The notes beneath the pieces were generated by a model. The model saw only the letters and a program-made list of their open reading frames with translations. It was not told where the DNA came from and made no database searches. Source: Batkoa obscura (taxonomy: Eukaryota > Entomophthoromycota > Entomophthoromycetes > Entomophthorales > Batkoaceae). From it: a stretch of 64,000 bases of DNA. The DNA lies in assembly GCA_030770535.1 (NCBI GenBank), contig JASVEC010000006.1, positions 1,240,001-1,304,000 of the forward strand. Direction: 5' to 3'. Positions 1-11,661 of the stretch are shown one piece after another. Each line of letters starts with the position of its first letter. The stretch's first letter is position 1. Both the position numbers and the translations under genes were made by a program.

Positions 1-177
1 AAAATAAAATTTATTTTTATTTTTGATAATAAGAGTAAAACTGATTATATTAACAATTGAGTATTTTAACCTTTGTAAGATTATAGTGTATATCTAACAA
101 TGGTAATTAAATAGTAAACATTAAATTAGAATAAAAAATAAATCAAATAACAATGATTTATTTATAGTGTATTAAAA

Positions 178-642
178 TTAATAATAAAAAATACCCAAAC
201 TTGTACCAACCAAGAAACAACTTAAATACCCAGTCTGTAATTTAAATCCATTACTTGTAGAACTATAAGTTTTAACTGATACATTAGTAAACGCTTTACT
301 AGTAGTAGATTTAGGATCTGTTGAACTTGAGGTGCTTCTCGACATATTAGAACTACTGGAAGTTGAAGCAGTTTTTGCATCATTTGAAGTTCGGGTAGAA
401 GTAAACTTCATCGTTGAGCTTATATTACTAAAACCTGTTGATGCACTAATACTAGTAGTTACCGGAAACCTATTATGTGTACTTGTAGGTTCGTCATCAA
501 TTAAAGTTGGAATAGTATTTTGGGGGTTTAGCCTAGGGCTAGGCGCAAGTTGAGGGTTAAGAGAAGGATTGATAATGTTGTTCGTAAATTGAGTGTTGAT
601 TAGTATAATAAATAAAGTTAATGGTATTATATGGAATCGCAT
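178..642 (-). CDS. Small Ser/Thr-rich secreted, probably GPI-anchored protein
   Basis: A single-exon 154-aa protein. Residues 1-18 form a hydrophobic signal peptide. The middle (about 45-130) is dominated by Ser and Thr, as in O-mannosylated fungal wall or surface proteins. The last 17 residues are hydrophobic and follow a small-residue stretch, the usual layout of a GPI attachment signal. No catalytic domain is visible. An open frame on the other strand (332-553) is its shadow. Family knowledge suggests a cell-surface or wall role; a single-pass membrane protein is the alternative. The specific function is unknown. Confidence 0.6.
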   Translation of the reverse strand: MRFHIIPLTLFIILINTQFTNNIINPSLNPQLAPSPRLNPQNTIPTLIDDEPTSTHNRFPVTTSISASTGFSNISSTMKFTSTRTSNDAKTASTSSSSNMSRSTSSSTDPKSTTSKAFTNVSVKTYSSTSNGFKLQTGYLSCFLVGTSLGIFYY

Positions 643-1720
643 TTTTTATAGTTGAGTATAACATTTAATATTTTTAATGTTTTCTATCAGCTATGAAGCT
701 TTCTTTTATATCTTTCATTTATCTTTATTTATGCTCATCATATTTATTTATATATTATACCGCTTTACCAAGAAACCTTAGCCCTAATTCAAAGCTATTT
801 TTTAAATGCTGGGGGGTTTGCTATAGATCAGATTTCAATCTAGATTATTTACCCTAAAACTTGTATAAAACTTTAAAATTATTTACAGTTTAGACGGTTT
901 GAAGTATCAAAATAATTTTTGTAGTTTGCTTTTAAGCTACAATTATAATACTTTAAAAATTATATTGTTAGAAATGCTAATTTGTATACAATATCTTTTT
1001 GCTCTCAACGTTCATTTATTGGATGAAAATACCATAGGGCAAAAAATAGCTTAATTTAGTCAATTAATTGCCCATTCAACCTCAAAACTAAAACCCAAAT
1101 TTTCGGAACTAGATTATTTTTAACACGAACTATAAGGTAAATTATAAATCTGACCTTTTTTGTGGCGCAAGCTGCAAGGGTAATTAACTGCAACCATGAA
1201 GCCAATTTTTATAAAATCCAGCCTAATTATTAAAAGAACAAATTCCAATCAAAAGCATTATTGATTAGACTAAGACAGCTAAGTAGTGCTCTCCATTATA
1301 GTGTTAGTTTCAAATCTTCTAAACAGCTATTTTAAATCAATGAGAAGTAGACAATGTTTTATTATTAACAATTATAAAATAGAACCAATTAAGTTATAAC
1401 TTATCTCTCAATCAAACGATGTATCAATGAAAAGACATATAACTAATCAAATTAGCCTATAGAAAAACATACACAATTTAGTTAGTTATGAATCCTTTTC
1501 ATTGATACTGTTTATTGAGAAACAGTGAAAGTAAAATTAAAAAATTTCAGATAAAAATAATTCTTTATTAGGAATTTTAAAAAGCAGCTACTATTATAGC
1601 CTATGGCCTATTTTGCAAAAATCAAAGAGATTGACTATCTTATAAATTGCCTTATAATTTTAGCAAATCACAAAATAACAAATTTCCAAAAGTAAATTTT
1701 TACAAGTTTTTAAAAAAGAA
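643..1720. other. Intergenic spacer with one hairpin-forming inverted repeat
   Basis: No exon chain could be supported on either strand. The only structure seen is the inverted repeat at 1404-1523, listed separately. Confidence 0.6.
1404..1523. repeat. Imperfect inverted repeat, ~45-bp arms
   Basis: The left arm (about 1404-1448) and the reverse complement of the right arm (about 1478-1523) share the core GTATCAATGAAAAG followed by similar flanks, with a ~30-bp loop. It could be a short non-autonomous element or an RNA hairpin. It differs in sequence from the ATATGGGG family elsewhere in the window. Confidence 0.6.
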
Positions 1721-2653
1721 ATGAGTCAAGGCGAACAAGAGGAACGACTACGTGAATACTCTGCACTAGGAAACATTAAGGCAGTTAAAGCGTTGTTATC
1801 ACTGGGTGTTAATCCAAATGCATCCAATGCTGTAAACGGTTGGTAATAATCACTTCTGACTTTTTAAACCAATTCAAACTAAAGTTAAATATTTAAGGAC
1901 TGCGTTTCATTGGGCTTGTAAAAGAGGGCATATAAATATAGTACAGCTATTGTTGCTTCATGGCGTTGATATTGAGTTAAAGAATAACCAGAGCCAAACA
2001 GGATATCAGTTAACAAAGAGTCAGCAAATACTTGAGATTTTGGGGAAAAATAAAACAGAGATTAATGTTCAAGCTGACAAGCAAACCTTTATACCTAATT
2101 ATTTGGCTAATCCAGATTATGATAAAGTATGGAATCTGCCACAAGACATTCCATTAGATAAGAGTAGCCAGTCAGATGCTAAAAAATTTAAAGAAGATAT
2201 TCCATTAACTAAAAATGACAATTCAAATGCCACTGATTTTAATACGGTTCCAGGTACTATTATCATAGTTTATTATATTTTATAGCTTAAATAATCAGGG
2301 TTTAATAACAATAGTCAAACACAAACAACGAAATATGCTTCGCATAAAAAACTATTTGAAGTTATCGTATACTGTAATGTTGGTAAATTAATTGGCGCAG
2401 TTTATTTAGCACTTGAAGACGACTTAAATCATGTTATAGATTTAATTAATAAAGTAAGTTTAATAATGATATACCATATATAGTGTTCAAATTATTATAG
2501 GAAATTACCAATAATAGTAGCGATGAGCTCGAGATTTATAAGATTAATCATAAAGGGAAAAAGATACCTATCTCAACTCAACAGTATTATTTGAAATTAA
2601 TACAAATATTAAACAGTGAAAAAGAAGAGGATTTATATGTTATAGTTAAATAA
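1721..2653 (+). CDS. ANKRD40-like ankyrin-repeat protein
   Basis: Four exons: 1721-1842, 1898-2253, 2299-2453, 2501-2653; all phases close to give 261 aa. The N-terminus (about residues 5-75) carries two ankyrin repeats, including the text NGWTAFHWACKRGH. It is followed by the short motif FIPNYLANP (about residue 105). The order EERLRE, then ankyrins, then F-x-PNYLANP matches, from memory, animal ANKRD40. The middle is low-complexity and polar. The last ~90 residues (from KLFEVIVYC) form a compact region that may correspond to the conserved ANKRD40 C-terminal domain. Cellular role is unknown. The ATG at 1721 is chosen because it begins the conserved block and the first intron keeps frame. Confidence 0.8.
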
Positions 2654-3996
2654 TGCTAAGAGTAATAAATAAGTTTTAATTAGTATTTTTATTTTCTTTA
2701 TTGTATTTTAGATTATTGGTAAAATAAATTAAAAGTTTAATAACCACTATAAGGTATAGTTTATTTAAATAAAAACCAGTTAATAAGTTCTAGTTTTATC
2801 ATCGATTATTCAAAATCCTTTTTACTTATACCTATAGCCACTTCAAACTTTCAATAATAAAAAGTACTTATAAAAATCAGCGACCCGAATCCTAGATACT
2901 TACTGCTACAACATAACATTGCCAATTTCATTGAGTTTAATTTGAATTATAAATTGATTATTTTTAGTATGAGTTAAATTTGAAATAAATCCAAGTTATT
3001 ATGTAATATGTTATTTTTAGCCAATCATCAGGCTGCTATTATAAATCCATTCAGTGTTCCAAATTTAAAATAAAAACAGTAATTTATTTTGAATTGTTAT
3101 ATTCTATTTATTATAAATTAATTTACAATATATAGTATCTACATTTAAATTCTTTAACTGTCGTTTTAAAAAAAATTGTTAATATTCTTATAAATCATTA
3201 GCTTTTGTGTATTAATATCCTTTAGTCTTTATACCTTTTTTTATAACTTGTAAATTGCTGGCTAAACTTATTGTACTTTAATCTAAATTTGTAAGTAAAA
3301 AAATAAAAAATAAAAAAGATAATATTAATTATCAAAACTATTTATAAACTAACAAGTTATAGAAGATTTGCCTTAATTTATATCCTATTTAAAGAGCTTT
3401 AGCGATCCTTAGAAATTTAGAATTATCTAAATATTTCCTTTGGTCCAGTTTTATTAAATTACTTTGGCAATATTATTTTCAGTACTGTATAAAAGTGTCT
3501 AAAAAACATTAATAAACGAGATAATAAAGATAGAATATTTTATAATTGCCGTATTAAAGGTAGCTCAAAGATAGCATTAAAAAAAGGTTTTATCATCGAG
3601 GAATATTACATTTATTTATACAAATTAACCTTTAGTATGGGTAAACAGCTTTATAAAATATAATAATGTTCTATCGAAACTATAATAAATAAATTGCAAA
3701 TCAAATTGAATGACGTATCATAATAATATTCAAGAATTAGACTAGCACCTTCTAGATAGCATAAAAGAAGCTCGCTTAAAAAGCCATTGGTAATAATATT
3801 AGGCTAATTACCTGAAATGCCAGTAACTCAAATACTAATTAAACACCCAAAAAAGCAATAGCTCACTAAAATGATAAGGGATAAAACGGATAAACTATGA
3901 ATTTTGCGTTGACATCATACTTCAATGAGAAAACTATATAACTCGCTTTAAATGTCACTTTCCAATATAAAATAAATTAACTTATATTATATAAAA
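2654..3996. other. AT-rich intergenic spacer
   Basis: No coding frame, RNA gene or repeat element was recognised in this 1.3-kb stretch. Confidence 0.5.
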
Positions 3997-4678
3997 ATGG
4001 CTATCAAAGTAGGAGACTCTTTACCATCCGTTGTTGTACATAATAAACACCCAGAAGACAATGTTAACGTTTTGGAACACTTTAAGAAATTAAACAAGGC
4101 TATCTTGATTGGTGTCCCAGGCGCTTTTACTCCTGGTAAGCTTTACTTGTTCTATCGTTATTGAATTATTTACTAACCATTTATTATAGGTTGCTCCAAG
4201 GTAGACAGCATTAATATGATATTAATAGTAACAAACATTAACTTTTTGTAGAGCCACTTACCCTCTTACATTGAAAGACACCAAGAGATCAAAAACAAAG
4301 GCATTGAAGAAGTAGTTTGTGTCACCGTTAACGATGCTTTTGTAACCCAAGCTTGGTCCGAAGCTACTAAAGCTGAAGGCAAAGTCACCATCTTAGCTGA
4401 TTTCCAAGCTGATCTTGCTAAAGCTCTTGGTCTCGACTTCCCTGCTGCTCGTAAGACATTGTTAATTTTTTTTGATATGTGTTAATCCTTATTTTAGCTC
4501 TTGGTGGTACTCGTGTCAAGCGTTTTGCTGCTTATATTGAAAATGGTGTTGTTAAGAAGCTTGATGTTGAAGTAAGTTGATAGTCTATAATTTTTTACTA
4601 GTTTATTTACTGTTAATTTAGCCTGACGCAGTTGGTCTCTCTTGCTCCCTTGCCAACAACTTCCTTGACTCCATTTAA
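3997..4678 (+). CDS. Peroxiredoxin, Prx5/Ahp1 type
   Basis: Five exons: 3997-4135, 4190-4200, 4252-4450, 4498-4571, 4622-4678; 159 aa. This is a thiol peroxidase of the Prx5 subfamily that reduces hydroperoxides. The active-site segment PGAFTPGCSKSHLPSY places the peroxidatic Cys at about residue 48. A second Cys at about 149 sits in GLSCSL, the context of the Prx5 resolving Cys. The C-terminus ends DSI, so there is no SKL-type peroxisomal signal, and no N-terminal presequence is evident; a cytosolic location is likely. The second exon is only 11 nt and contains the whole peroxidatic Cys codon. Skipping it would shift the frame and stop within a few codons. Confidence 0.93.
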
Positions 4679-5363
4679 AATTATTTAAATTTGAAACAAT
4701 TTTATAAAAATAAAATTTTGAAGTTGTAAAATTAATACCATTTTGTGATCGTTTCCTCATCTTTCACAATTTATTTCTATGTGATAGTCATAACCTTCCT
4801 TTTATAATGATTATAACTATTTTAAATGTTGAACTAGAAAATAAAGATATAATAATATTATGACATTCTACAGCTTTGACTTTTAGTTTCATTTTATTAA
4901 ATATTGTCTATAAATACTAATAGTTGTAGCCAATGGCCTTACTTCGAAACAGTTAGCCCAACACTATTTAAAGTCAAAAGGCTTTTTATAACCGTAGCAC
5001 TCATCTAACTCTAAGTCGTCCACTTTATAAACAACAATTAATATCAAATACACAATACATTAGCTAATATAGATTTATCTATATTGGATTTAAACATTTC
5101 AAGAATATCGATTGTTCTCTATTGTCTATTAATAAATACTTTAATGCTTTTACCATTCTAGATACAAAAAGCATTAGAAGCAAAATTTGACCTTATAAAC
5201 AAAAAAGGGTTTAAATAATCTTGATTTTACTTTAAAAAGATCATTTTGGAGTAAAAATAGCTTGACATTGTAATTATGTATCTTCACCACCAATCCTTCA
5301 TTGAAATAATGAAGATTATGCATATAACTAACTTATAATTTAATATTTTTATGATTTTTAATC

Positions 5364-5469
5364 ATATGGGGATGTATTTTTTTGTTTGAGAATTTTACTA
5401 ACAATTTTTTCCTCTTAAATAGCATTTAAAAAATAGAAAAAGCGGTGAAACCAAAAAAAACACTTTTAT
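5364..5469 (-). mobile_element. ATATGGGG-family MITE-like element, copy 1
   Basis: Begins ATATGGGGATGTATTTTT and ends in an A-rich arm with a worn terminus. The interior matches the family (TTTTACTAACAATTTTT, then a degenerate GCGCT centre). Confidence 0.7.
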
Positions 5470-5668
5470 ATTATTAAACTTATTTCCTTATTTCCTTATT
5501 TACTTTTAGTATTATTAATTTCACAATATACTATTTTCTATTCTTTATTTATTATATTATTAACAATTATTAATAATAATGTTTTTATATATATATGTGT
5601 ATAAGCTGGTAACTTTTAAAAAACACATATTTTATATATATATTTAAATTAAAAAATAATATATGTAT

Positions 5669-5774
5669 ATATGGGGATGTTTTTTTGGCTTCATCACTTT
5701 TTCCATCTTTCAAGTGCAATTTGAGTGGAAAGATTGTTAGTAAAATTGTTGAATACAAAAATACATCCCCATAT
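5669..5774 (+). mobile_element. ATATGGGG-family MITE-like element, copy 2
   Basis: Both ends are intact: ATATGGGGATGTTTTTTT at the left and ATACATCCCCATAT at the right. The element is ~106 bp. The GCGCT centre is mutated (AGTGCAAT), so this is an older copy. Confidence 0.8.
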
Positions 5775-6424
5775 TGTAAAATTTATAAAATTTATATTAA
5801 TTAATCAAAAAGTAATTTTATTGTAATAAACTAAACATTATGTATATAATATAAAGCAGAAAGAAAATAAAAAAAACAAAAGCTAATTATTATTTTTAAA
5901 AATTAAACAAAGCAATAAAACAATTAAATGAAAGCATTTTATTTATACAAATATTTACCAGTCAAAATCATATACCAACTAAAGTGTAAACAAAAACAGT
6001 TACTTAATCTGGACTGATAAATTAACCAACACTAAATTTAAAATGCTAGCTAATAATTCAAATTAATTTTAAAATTTTTACAGAATTTGTTTTATAGTAA
6101 AATCCATTAATAGCTTGAGATTAATTTAACATTATAAAATAGAAATATAAAAACTAATATATTTATTATTAGCTTTGATTAAATACTTCAGTTGTATTAT
6201 AAATTTATACCATTTTATTATAATCTTTAAATAGCAAGTTTTATATAATAATTATCAACTCAATCAGTAAGTTTTTCTTAATTCCAATGATAATTTCCCT
6301 TAATTAAAGAATGAAACTAATTCCAATTGCTGATACAAATTCACCAACTTAAACGCAAAATGTTATATTATACTTTATTCGACATAAAATATTAATAATA
6401 GGATTCAACTAGATTTTGGAATAC

Positions 6425-6815
6425 ATCCAATAAAGTGTACCAAAGCGGTTAGTTTTAGCTATAAATTATAGTAACAATATAAAATACTAATTTTAAATGC
6501 AGGTATCTAATGGAAGTTTGTTAGCATGTAAACCTTCAGGAATAAAGCAATAGCTTGCTTTAATAAAAATCATAAATAATCTAATAAACAAACACTTTCT
6601 TAAATATGTATTTATCTAAAAGTGTAATACTAAACAATGTTGTAACTATCAATAAACTTACATCAAAACTACAAGTTTCAAAGTTGCTAATAGTGAAACA
6701 TTTTGAAACTATACATTGGAGAAAGTATTTATTTGCAAATAAAAAATAAATTCATTTTAAGCAATTCTAGTAACAATAAAGATTTTTGTTTTAATAATAT
6801 TGTAAAGTATCCTTT
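6425..6815 (+). repeat. Dispersed repeat, copy A
   Basis: Aligns along ~380 bp with the reverse complement of about 30240-30645. Shared blocks include AATACTAATTTTAAA, ACTTACATCAAAACTAC and TTTCAAAGTTGCTAAT. No coding capacity was seen. Ends are approximate because similarity fades at both sides. Confidence 0.75.
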
Positions 6816-7332
6816 GAAAAAAAAACTATTATAAAAACTGTAATATTTTTATAATGAAGTATATATTTTGCGATAAGAAGATATCGGAAAAAGTTATATT
6901 TGTTATTTCAAGTAATTATACTATGTTTATTCGATTTATTGTAGTTTATCTCAACTTAAAATTTTAAAAGGGATAAAAGCATGAATTATAAACGGCCAAT
7001 AAAAATTAAAAAATGACCACTATTTCATACAAAAAAAATAGAACGATACAAAAGAAAAATAGAAACTAAAAATAGCCAATGAAGCGAGGCCAGGAAGTAA
7101 GGGAGGAGCAGGGAATTGGAAAAGAATCAAATAAAGGGTGTTAATTAATCATGGTAATAGGATTACCATATTTGTATAAGAATACCACTCGTTGAAGAAA
7201 TAAGTTCGGTGTTTAAATTCAAATACTTTTTGCTATCAGGAGTTAAAAAGAGTTAAAAAGGTAGTTAGATTATCTTTTTTATTTTATTAAACTTTTAAAA
7301 TCGATCTAAACTAAAAATCACGCTAGTATAAT

Positions 7333-8291
7333 ATGATTAGTATAGAAACTCCTTTTGGTATACCTTTATATCCTTTATTTGAGAAGTTATACTTCTCTGT
7401 AACTGGCCTTAAAGCTGAAGACTTTAACTATGAACAAGGAATCACCCCACTATCAACGAATAATATAGTATATGGTACTTGTGTTGGATATTTGATAACT
7501 ATATTTTCATTACAATATTTGATGTCCTTTGCTTCCCCATTGAAGCTTAATTTTTTGTTCCGTGCACACAATTTGTTTTTAACTTTAGTGAGTTTAGCAT
7601 TACTATTACTTTTTATTGAACAGATATTACCAGTTATTGTTAACGATGGGTTATATTATTCCCTTTGTAATCAAGCTGCTTGGACTCAAAAGCTTCAACT
7701 TTTATACTATCTCAACTATCTTACTAAATATTATGAACTTGTTGACACACTCTTTTTAGTCGTTAAAAAGAAGCCTTTAGGTAATATTAATTTATACTAA
7801 TTTTCAATTAACCTTAATCAATTTTTTAGCCTTTTTACATTATTATCATCATAGTTTAACAATGGTACTTTGTTACACCCAATTGAATGGAAAAACACCA
7901 GTGGTAATAAAGTTTGTTTTTCTTAATTAACTTTAATTTAACAAATTATTTATAGTCTTATGTTCCAATCACATTAAATTTGGCCGTACATGTATTAATG
8001 TACTTCTACTATTATTTAGCCACCTTTGGAGGCAAGATCTGGTGGAAAAAATACGTTACTGTTTTCCAAATTACTCAATTTGTCATTGACTTAGCTGCCG
8101 TTTATTTTTGTACTTATAACTTGTATGTTTCCAAATATTACCCTCATTTACCTCACGTCGGTTCATGTGCAGGGACAGAAACAGCGGCTAATTTCGGGTG
8201 CTATCTTCTCTCTTCCTATCTCTTACTTTTCGTTGAGTTCTTTTACAAAACTTATCAAGCTCGCTCTACCCCTAAAGTTAAAAAAGCTTAA
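7333..8291 (+). CDS. Very-long-chain fatty acid elongase (ELO family)
   Basis: Three exons: 7333-7780, 7830-7903, 7956-8291; 285 aa. ELO proteins are ER membrane condensing enzymes that add malonyl-CoA-derived two-carbon units to acyl-CoA. The diagnostic stretch KYYELVDTLFLVVKKKP precedes the histidine box HYYHH (about residues 153-157), and AVHVLMYFYYYLA follows. About seven hydrophobic segments are visible and length is normal. The C-terminus ends KVKKA, a lysine-rich tail plausible for ER retrieval. Substrate chain length cannot be told from the sequence. Both introns are about 50 nt. Confidence 0.95.
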
Positions 8292-8517
8292 GTAGTGATT
8301 AGTAACTAATTTCCAATATAACACACTTTAATAAAATTTAAAATTTTTATTTTGAACTTTTTACAATAGCTATTAAGTATACTCAGTTTAATGTCTTTTA
8401 AAATACTTTATATTATATAAATAGAAAATACAAACTATCAAGTAAATTAAATCATATTAAAAATAAACGAAAATAAATTTTACTTATTTATTACAAACAT
8501 AAAGATATAAATAACAG

Positions 8518-10642
8518 TTAACCACTAAACTCTTCCAACTCCTTTTTTTCATCGAATACAACTTCAAGGTTCGCTGAAGCTTCTTGTGCTTTAGGTAAAA
8601 GATGATTTTTTATTTTTGAAACAATTTCTTTTTCTTCTTCCCTTGCCTTTTCCCCTCGTTTATTATCATTCTCAATCACAAAATGAATAAATTTTTTAAA
8701 GCTATTGATATCTTCTTCTTCACTTGTTTCTTTCCACTTATTTAAATAACTTTGAATTTGCTTATAAAATTCTGCTTCAAATTGTGTTGCTTTATCTTGT
8801 TTTAGTGTATTCGCATCAATTTCTTCTTTTTTATTTAGGAGCGTCAGCAGCAAATTATCTTTATTCTATATTTTGTTAGCTATATCTTTACTCAATGAAC
8901 CTTACTTATTACCTTAAATGGATATAAAGCATCAAAACATTCTTGTATTTCAGATTCGATCTTTAATTCAAGCATTTCACTAAAAGATAAGTTTGATATT
9001 CGATAAATGTTAAAATAATTTACTCAAAGTCACTATTAATAAGTTGGTTAAATTGCTTCAATTTAAGATCAAATTCTTCGTGTGCCTTTTTAATATTATA
9101 GATCTTATTTTGAATCGCCTGTTTATTTTCACTTAAATACAAATTCGTTTGCTTTTTTGTTTCCTTCATCTCTTCTTCTTTTTTCATACTACTATGTATT
9201 AATTTTACTATTCTTTCTCTTTGATGCTCCTTAAAGCTGTTAATATCGTATCAAATAATGAAATCTTATCCTTACTATTTGTTCATTGATTTTATCCAGT
9301 TCGTCTTCGTTGTCCTGTGATTGAATTGTATCTTCTTCCGTTCCTACCAAAATTCTGTAGTCACTTTCTATATCTGACGGTATTGAAAAATCATGCAAAG
9401 TTGTATTAAAGTCTTCTTTGTCATACCTAAAGAAGCATTAGAATAAATATAACAATGTTTAATATCTCTTACTTTTGTTTGAATGGTTCATTTTGAGTCT
9501 GAAGAAATTGCCTAATTTCAATATCTAGTTGATTACTGTTTAAAAGTTCTTCTTTTAACATCAATTGGTCTTGTAGTATTCTATCTTTAAACGTCTTTAA
9601 AAAAACTATTAAAACTTTTATAAACAATATTACTGTTTACCTGACAATAATTAAATTCTTCACTATTTATGTCGTAATCTTCTTGTTTAATATTTTCATT
9701 CATTTCTATCTTAAGTTTCCAAAAATTTGCCATCACTTCTTCTTTCAATATGCTGGTTTTATCTCTTAAGTAAGACATCACCAATGAGCCATCAATACTT
9801 ACAAAATTCTCTGTTAACTGGTTTAAAATTAAAGTTTTATTGTCTTTATTATTTTCTATTGAATCCTTAATCAAGCCAAAAACCAGCTCCATTCTTTTAT
9901 TACAATCATCCAATTCATTTTGTTCAACTTTAATGTCATCTAACGATTCTTTAACTTTTTCGTTCTTCTGTTCTAAACAATCATGTATCTTTTTTTTAGT
10001 AATCACCTTCGTTTTGTCCTCTTCAATGTTTTGAACCAGCTCATCCTTTTCTTTTTTTAGCTCAGTGATTCTATTCTTTTTATCATTTAACAACTTAACT
10101 TGCTCCTCATAAACCCTATTTTGAAATCTAAACTGCATCTCCTGGTCTTTTAGCCTTTCTTTTAAACTAATGTACTCACTACCCTCATAATACTTATTCT
10201 CTTTGAGTATCCTTCCTTTAACCGCATTGGCCTCTTCTATTGATAAATTATATAACTGACTCCTTAACTCCGTTATCACATTTTCATCGCGTACATGTTT
10301 AATTAAATAATTTAATATAATTCTATCGCAATCGCTTTTCGTTAAAAGATGATATTCTTCTTCCGTTAACAGTTTTTGTTCAAATTTAGGTTTTATTTCG
10401 TCTATTCCATTAATCACTGTTATTAAATCACTCTGGTTTATTTTCAACTCTTCAGTTAGCCAAGTCTTTACTTCTTTATACGTCGGTGCTTCTATTTTAT
10501 CTCCTTGAGGTATTTGCTTTATTATTACTCTACTATTTAAATTATTACTATCATTCCTTCTCAATATGCTACTTTTGTTCGGAAGTTGATTAATGTAATT
10601 TTTCGATGTATAAAATTGATTTTTTATCCTTTTATTATCCAT
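8518..10642 (-). CDS. Coiled-coil protein, function unrecognised
   Basis: Six exons read leftward: 10642-9641, 9594-9473, 9426-9276, 9229-9024, 8979-8913, 8865-8518; 631 aa with all phases closing. Residues 1-50 are polar. A short globular stretch (about 55-140, with Trp at the start of WLTEELK) precedes long Lys/Glu-rich heptad-like segments that continue to the C-terminus. Such a layout is common in spindle, kinetochore and trafficking tethers, but no family signature was recognised. The first three introns are each 46 nt. The start codon lies 121 bp from the divergent gene at 10764, so the two probably share a promoter region. Confidence 0.75.
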
Positions 10643-10763
10643 TAAAAAATAATTGATATTTGATTTTACAAAAGTTCTAAATGCAAAATTTAAATCTCGT
10701 TTTTTTTAAAACAAGAGTTCCCTATGAACTGCAAAAATATATACTTTAATCTATCTTTACATA

Positions 10764-11576
10764 ATGCTAATATTATTATTAATTTTATTATTCCAATTAA
10801 TAACATGCAACAATGAAAAAATACAATTTGACGTCAATGATTCTATAGCACATGATCAAAGCCCCAATATACTATCCAACTTCATAAATGATAAGAACTC
10901 ATACAACTCGAGCATCAGAAGCATACCATTTGATCATCAACTTAGCTCAGAAGTCATACCTTCGTTTAATAAAATCACTTTTCCTCATTATAGATTTTAT
11001 TTGCTATCCAACTTGGAACTAAACAATCGTTATGAACTTAGGTTGTGCTTTCCAGCTATTGTAATTTTAGTTTTTAGTCTTTAGTTTTTGAAGCTTTAGT
11101 TAATATTTTAGTACCAAGTCGACTTGGAGTTCCAAGTTGTTAATAAGAATACGCTAGCTCATTTACTTAGCAATAGTGCTTTTAATGATAAAACGGAGTT
11201 TTTGAATAACACCTCAAATACGGTATTTTTGGTTTTTTATATATATTTATTCTAAAAAAGTTATATTAGTTGAACCTGAGCTTGGAACTAACTTATCTTT
11301 CTATCATTGAATTTAAACCAAGTGTATTGTATAATCCTAGTTATATGAATAAGAATGTTAATTTCGAGTTTAATCTAAGTAATTTATATTACATTATGCT
11401 ATATTTTTATTTATTAATTCCTATCAGCTTTAGAAACTCTTTACTTTAAAGCATTAACTAAAGGATTAATTAAATTGATCGTTTATATTGCGATCAGTTT
11501 GCTCTTGACTTATTTTGTTGTAATCAAGCAATTTAAAGCCATCCTTTTAACTAAGAATAAAGAAAAAACTTGTTAA
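10764..11576 (+). CDS. Type I membrane protein, function unrecognised
   Basis: Four exons: 10764-11060, 11112-11222, 11270-11378, 11428-11576; 221 aa. Residues 1-15 form a hydrophobic signal peptide. The lumenal or extracellular part (about 16-175) contains beta-rich text such as RYELRLCFPAIYQVDLEFQV and several N-x-S/T sequons. One transmembrane helix (about 183-203) is followed by a short Lys-rich tail ending EKTC. The layout suggests an ER or Golgi accessory subunit, but no family was recognised. It converges on PSF1 with 85 bp between stop codons. Confidence 0.7.
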
Positions 11577-11661
11577 TTATTTACTTAATTTTCATTTCTT
11601 GTAAATAACTAATATAAGTTAATATAAAATGATAAAAAATGAAAATAATTTAAATAGTATT

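Larger units (their letters stand above)
4679..7332. other. Repeat-bearing intergenic region
   Basis: No gene was found. The stretch holds two ATATGGGG-type inverted-repeat elements (5364-5469 and 5669-5774) and copy A of a dispersed repeat (about 6425-6815). The remainder is AT-rich sequence without recognised structure. Confidence 0.6.

Noticed and set aside
4494-4760. 88-codon minus-strand frame
   Set aside because: It is antisense to the last peroxiredoxin exons and 3' region and has no features of its own.
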